DNA of 64,000 nt from Pseudomonas sp. PDM05 (lineage in GTDB: Bacteria > Pseudomonadota > Gammaproteobacteria > Pseudomonadales > Pseudomonadaceae): NCBI RefSeq assembly GCF_014851685.1, contig NZ_JACVAC010000011.1:147943-211942 (forward strand), given 5' to 3'. Below are positions 61,262 to 64,000 of this stretch, piece by piece. The first letter of the stretch is position 1. Every line of letters begins with the position of its first letter. The position numbers were made by a program, and so were the translations under genes. The notes under the pieces are model-generated. The model saw only the letters and a list, made by a program, of their open reading frames with translations. It made no database searches and was not told where the DNA came from.

Positions 61262-62626
61262 TTACAATTTCTGGAACGCCGGACTCAACCGGCCACTGAT
61301 GCAATACAGAATCACCGACACGGCCAGCAAGCCGGCGATGATCATCACGTCGCGCACCGATGCCGCCGCGACCAGGGTCGCCAGCAGATACCCGGCGCCC
61401 AGCACGGCGAGCAATGCCGGCAAAGGCCAGAGCGGCATGCGGTAAGGGTGTTCGCGATCACGCAGCAACACCCGGCTCATCAACGCGCTCAACGCGACCA
61501 CCAGGTACACCAGCATGATCAGCAGCACGCTGAACGAAGTGAGGTCGGCGAGGTTCGAGCTGAAACTCAGCAGTGCCGACGGAATCGCCAGGAACAGCGT
61601 AGCCAGCCACGGCGAATCCCAGCGCGGGTGAATGCGCGTAAACAATGTGTTGATCCGCGGCGTCCACAGCGCATCGCGCCCGCTGCTGAAGACCACGCGG
61701 CCGATCTGGATCACGATGGCGACAATGGCGTTGAACACCGACAGGAAAATCCCCGCACTGACCAGCCGCGACAAGGTTTCATTGCCATGACTGGTCAGCA
61801 GGTAGCCGATGGGGTCCGGGCTGCTGATCATCGCACTCAGGGACGGCGCGCCGATCAGCAACGCGGTGATCGGCACCAGCTCGATCACGACCACCAGGCC
61901 CAGCGACCACAACACCGCCTTGTGCACGCCCTTGCCGCCGCATTTCATGTCTTCGGCCAGCAGCACCGCCGGGCCGTAGCCATTGAATGAGAACAGGCCG
62001 ATGCCCACCGCGCCGATCACCAAGGCCCAGGGCGCCAGGTGCAGCACGCCGTTTTCGACGATCTGCGGCTGGAACAGCACGCTGGCCGGCTGCATCGGGT
62101 TGCCGAAGCCGATAAACACGATCACCAGCAACGCGGCGACTTCCAGCAACAGGCAGGTGCCGGTGATCCAGGCGTTGAGCTTGATATTGAGGATGCCCAG
62201 GGCGTAACTGCACACCACGATGACCAGGGCGACGGTTTGTGAGTCGAATTTGGTACCCAGGGCGTTGTTCAAGTACGTCGCCGCGCCGGTGGCCAGCACC
62301 GGCGGGATAAACAGCAGCATTACCAATACCGTCAGGAACGTCGCGTAGCCCGCCATGCCGCCGAACACCCGCTTGGCATACACGTATTCGCCACCGGCGC
62401 TGTTGTGGGCACGGCCCAGTTCGGCGTAGCAGAAGGCAAACATCAGGGCGAGCAAAGCGGCCATCACGAATGCAAGGAACACGCCGCTACCCGCTTGCTG
62501 GATGGCAAACGGGGCGATCACAAACACGGAGCTGGCGGGCGTGACCGCCGAGACGGTAATGGCGACTACATCGAACACACTCAGCGTGGGCTTGAGCACG
62601 CCGTCTGGCGCGGGGGAAGCACTCAT
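61262..62626 (-). CDS. APC-superfamily amino-acid permease
   Basis: 454 residues with about 12 hydrophobic segments. N-terminal signature VAITVSAVTPASSVFVIAPFAIQQAG, the family loop YAELGRAHNSAGGEYVYAKRVFGG and the conserved FNGYGPAVLLAEDM. It should import an amino acid or small peptide-derived amine. AAAAACAA at 62644-62651 on the minus strand lies upstream of the AGAGGA ribosome-binding site. Head of an operon with the P1 peptidase. Confidence 0.9.
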   Translation of the reverse strand: MSASPAPDGVLKPTLSVFDVVAITVSAVTPASSVFVIAPFAIQQAGSGVFLAFVMAALLALMFAFCYAELGRAHNSAGGEYVYAKRVFGGMAGYATFLTVLVMLLFIPPVLATGAATYLNNALGTKFDSQTVALVIVVCSYALGILNIKLNAWITGTCLLLEVAALLVIVFIGFGNPMQPASVLFQPQIVENGVLHLAPWALVIGAVGIGLFSFNGYGPAVLLAEDMKCGGKGVHKAVLWSLGLVVVIELVPITALLIGAPSLSAMISSPDPIGYLLTSHGNETLSRLVSAGIFLSVFNAIVAIVIQIGRVVFSSGRDALWTPRINTLFTRIHPRWDSPWLATLFLAIPSALLSFSSNLADLTSFSVLLIMLVYLVVALSALMSRVLLRDREHPYRMPLWPLPALLAVLGAGYLLATLVAAASVRDVMIIAGLLAVSVILYCISGRLSPAFQKL

Positions 62627-62643
62627 ATCGTTATCCTCTGTGG

Positions 62644-62651
62644 TTGTTTTT
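62644..62651 (-). promoter_or_regulatory. Hfq/Crc-like motif before APC permease
   Basis: AAAAACAA on the minus strand fits AAnAAnAA loosely, near the ribosome-binding site of the permease gene. Confidence 0.4.
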
Positions 62652-62684
62652 GGTGTGAGGCAGAAACGAAAAATGGTGATTTAT

Positions 62685-62700
62685 CGGGATATGTTTCCCG
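62685..62700. promoter_or_regulatory. Inverted repeat in permease-LuxR divergent region (1)
   Basis: CGGGA-TATGTT-TCCCG is a perfect five-base repeat with a six-base spacer, about 60 bases before the permease start. Operator candidate. Confidence 0.45.
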
Positions 62701-62737
62701 TTCAATGATGCCGACGTTATCGCCTGGGCCGTTGTCG

Positions 62738-62755
62738 GCCAATTCCCCTATTGGC
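62738..62755. promoter_or_regulatory. Inverted repeat in permease-LuxR divergent region (2)
   Basis: GCCAAT-TCCCCT-ATTGGC is a perfect six-base repeat with a six-base spacer, about 70 bases before the LuxR start. Its layout, but not its arms, matches the repeat at 62685. Confidence 0.45.
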
Positions 62756-62825
62756 GTACTCCCCTTGACGACACCCGGCAAAAGCCGAACCCTTGGCCGA
62801 TCTTCTGCCCGTGGGAACCTGTGAT

Positions 62826-63614
62826 ATGAGCCTGTTCAGGGAAGTCGGCATGCACGCCGCACTGGGCCGCACGGTCGCGCACATCGGCACCGAGCGTTTC
62901 TGGAAACAGCTGGTGCTGTTGCTGCACCAATGCCTGCCATTCGATAACGCCCTGGCGATTTTCTACCCCAACGATGGCGCACCCCAGGCCCTGGAGGAAT
63001 ACGACGCGCAGCCGAGCAGCAAGCCGGCGTCGATGCTGGTGTACCTCAATGGCTTGTATTTGCTCGACCCGTTTTTCCAGGCCTGTCGCGAGGGATTCAG
63101 CAGCGGCGTGTACCGCCTGGAAGAAGTCGCGCCGGATCATTTCCGCCAGAGTGAGTACTTCCTCAACTACTTCCACGACAACGTGCTGGAGGATGAGGTG
63201 CAGTTCATCCTGCAAGTGCCGGGCGCAGGGACGTTGTCCCTGTCATTGGGCATGCAGCGCCGATTCAGCGTTGAAGAAACCGGGCTGATGACCCTGCTGG
63301 CGGCGTGGGTGTTGCCGTTGATGCAGCAACATTGGCAGCAGAGCACACAGCGCGCGGCACCGGCCATGGATAGCCAGATCCGCGATGCGTTGAGTCATTT
63401 TGGCAGCGGCGTGCTGTCGGAGCGCGAACTGGAAATCGCGCGCCTGGTACTGCGTGGGTTTTCGTCCAAGGCCATGGCCGAGCGCCTGAATATCTCGCCG
63501 GATACGGTAAAGGTGCACCGGCGACACTTGTACGCGAAGCTGGATATTTCGTCACAGCCGGAGCTGTTTTCGTTGTTTATCCAGTCGTTGGGGCATGATC
63601 TGGAAAACCCCTGA
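62826..63614 (+). CDS. LuxR-family regulator
   Basis: 262 residues. The C-terminal GerE HTH (LSERELEIARLVLRGFSSKAMAERLNISPDTVKVHRRHLYAKL, about 199-241) is clear. The N-terminal 190 residues show no motif I recognise; they lack the features of an acyl-homoserine-lactone pocket seen by eye. ATG 62826 follows GGGAACC; a TTG upstream (62793) is less likely. Divergent from the permease-peptidase genes and the likely activator of them. Confidence 0.88.
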   Translation: MSLFREVGMHAALGRTVAHIGTERFWKQLVLLLHQCLPFDNALAIFYPNDGAPQALEEYDAQPSSKPASMLVYLNGLYLLDPFFQACREGFSSGVYRLEEVAPDHFRQSEYFLNYFHDNVLEDEVQFILQVPGAGTLSLSLGMQRRFSVEETGLMTLLAAWVLPLMQQHWQQSTQRAAPAMDSQIRDALSHFGSGVLSERELEIARLVLRGFSSKAMAERLNISPDTVKVHRRHLYAKLDISSQPELFSLFIQSLGHDLENP

Positions 63615-64000
63615 ATCCGCGACTGCACAGAATCCAAGTGTGGGGTTTGTGTGGGGAATTCCATGGTTGAGGCGCAACCTCTCTGCCAGCAGTGCCACCG
63701 CCTTCGCAGCCTCGCTAAAGCTCGACAGCTCCCACAGGGGATTGGCAGTGCCTGGGCTATCTCCAGCCGAACACTGACATCCCAGCAACCCCAATCACCT
63801 GTGGGAGCGGGCTTGCCCGCGAAAGCGGTGATTCAGCCAACATCTCCACCAACAGTGCCACCGCCTTCGCAGTCTCGCTAAAGCTCGACAGCTCCCACAG
63901 AGGATTGGCAGTGCCTGGGCTATCTCCAGCCGAACACTGACATCCCAGCAACACAGCTCAAATGTGGGAGCGGGCTTGCCCGCGAAAGCGGTGGTTCAGC
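63615..64000. other. 386-base stretch of REP repeats at window end
   Basis: No gene. The open frames here (for example on the minus strand) are repeats of the same sequence and end with it. The stretch is made of two head-to-tail copies of a 163-base unit described separately, preceded by about 75 bases without a feature. Confidence 0.8.
63690..64000. repeat. 163-base tandem repeat containing REP sequences
   Basis: Copies begin at CAGTGCCACCGCCTTCGCAG (63690 and 63853). Each contains a degenerate reverse REP (AGCTCGACAGCTCCCAC), the block TTGGCAGTGCCTGGGCTATC and a forward REP (GTGGGAGCGGGCTTGCCC at 63801 and 63964, again 163 bases apart). The copies differ at few positions. The second copy is cut off by the window edge, so further copies may follow. 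Confidence 0.9.

Noticed and set aside
60203..61990. Open frame of 595 codons on + opposite the P1 peptidase and permease
   Set aside because: Rich in Gln/His/Arg repeats and antisense to two recognisable genes.
63651..63954. Several short open frames at the window end
   Set aside because: They are translations of the tandem REP repeat; the same peptide recurs in both copies.
1..64000. CRISPR arrays, tRNA and rRNA genes, insertion sequences
   Set aside because: No regularly spaced short repeats with unique spacers, no cloverleaf or ribosomal sequences and no transposase motif were found; the only repeats are REP types.

Overview
The window is a contiguous stretch of a Pseudomonas chromosome, most probably of the P. 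fluorescens group. The reasons are the GC-rich coding style, the REP/REPIN elements built on GTGGGAGCGGGCTTGC, the aprA-inh-aprDEF-lipase secretion locus (same order as prtA-inh-tliDEF-tliA of P. fluorescens), an OprD porin family, a BdlA-like protein and an FAN1 homologue. No rRNA, tRNA, CRISPR array, insertion sequence or prophage was seen. The window begins inside a chemoreceptor gene and ends inside a tandem REP repeat.

Layout. 1-8225: a complete accessory chemosensory operon (receptor fragment, cheY, a STAS protein, cheA, a membrane chemoreceptor, cheW, cheR, cheD, cheB), all on + and tightly packed. 8360-21634: a tri-/dicarboxylate island. A LysR regulator and tcuABC (tricarballylate to cis-aconitate) lie on +. 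Facing them on - are an sCache-type chemoreceptor, an OprD porin, a CitMHS citrate transporter, a DctA-type carrier and a PrpF/GalD-family isomerase, with a second LysR gene divergent from the isomerase. 21795-23441: an AT-richer orphan gene with a C-terminal PD-(D/E)xK-like nuclease signature. 23574-31862: an oxaloacetate decarboxylase-like enzyme, a second OprD-like porin, a BdlA-like double-PAS protein, a RidA protein, RlhA, an EamA exporter and an Lrp regulator. 32028-37997: a ribose-type sugar ABC transporter, LacI regulator and xylulokinase operon with two LacI-type operator candidates. 38263-41783: a small membrane protein with a 38-residue acidic protein, then a circularly permuted ATP-grasp/alpha-E pair. 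41816-46606: an exported MsrA, a DipZ-like thiol-redox membrane protein and a divergent two-component system. 46569-51889: an epoxide-hydrolase-like protein, a nuclease-helicase plus FAN1 pair and a small lipoprotein. 52039-59782: type I secretion of an alkaline protease and a lipase. 60149-63614: a P1-family peptidase, an APC permease and a LuxR regulator.

How it fits together. The window is rich in sensing and scavenging functions of a soil or plant-associated bacterium. The chemosensory operon and two further chemoreceptors lie next to carboxylate uptake genes, and secreted protease and lipase release nutrients. Six transport genes carry an AAnAAnAA motif near the start codon (the Hfq/Crc catabolite-repression signature), so several catabolic loci here are probably under one hierarchy. 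The strongest candidate for an under-described system is the carboxylate island: tricarballylate dehydrogenase plus a PrpF/GalD-type isomerase would both deliver cis-aconitate, with dedicated porin, carriers and chemoreceptor. The nuclease-like orphan and the MsrA-DipZ-two-component module are the next most interesting.
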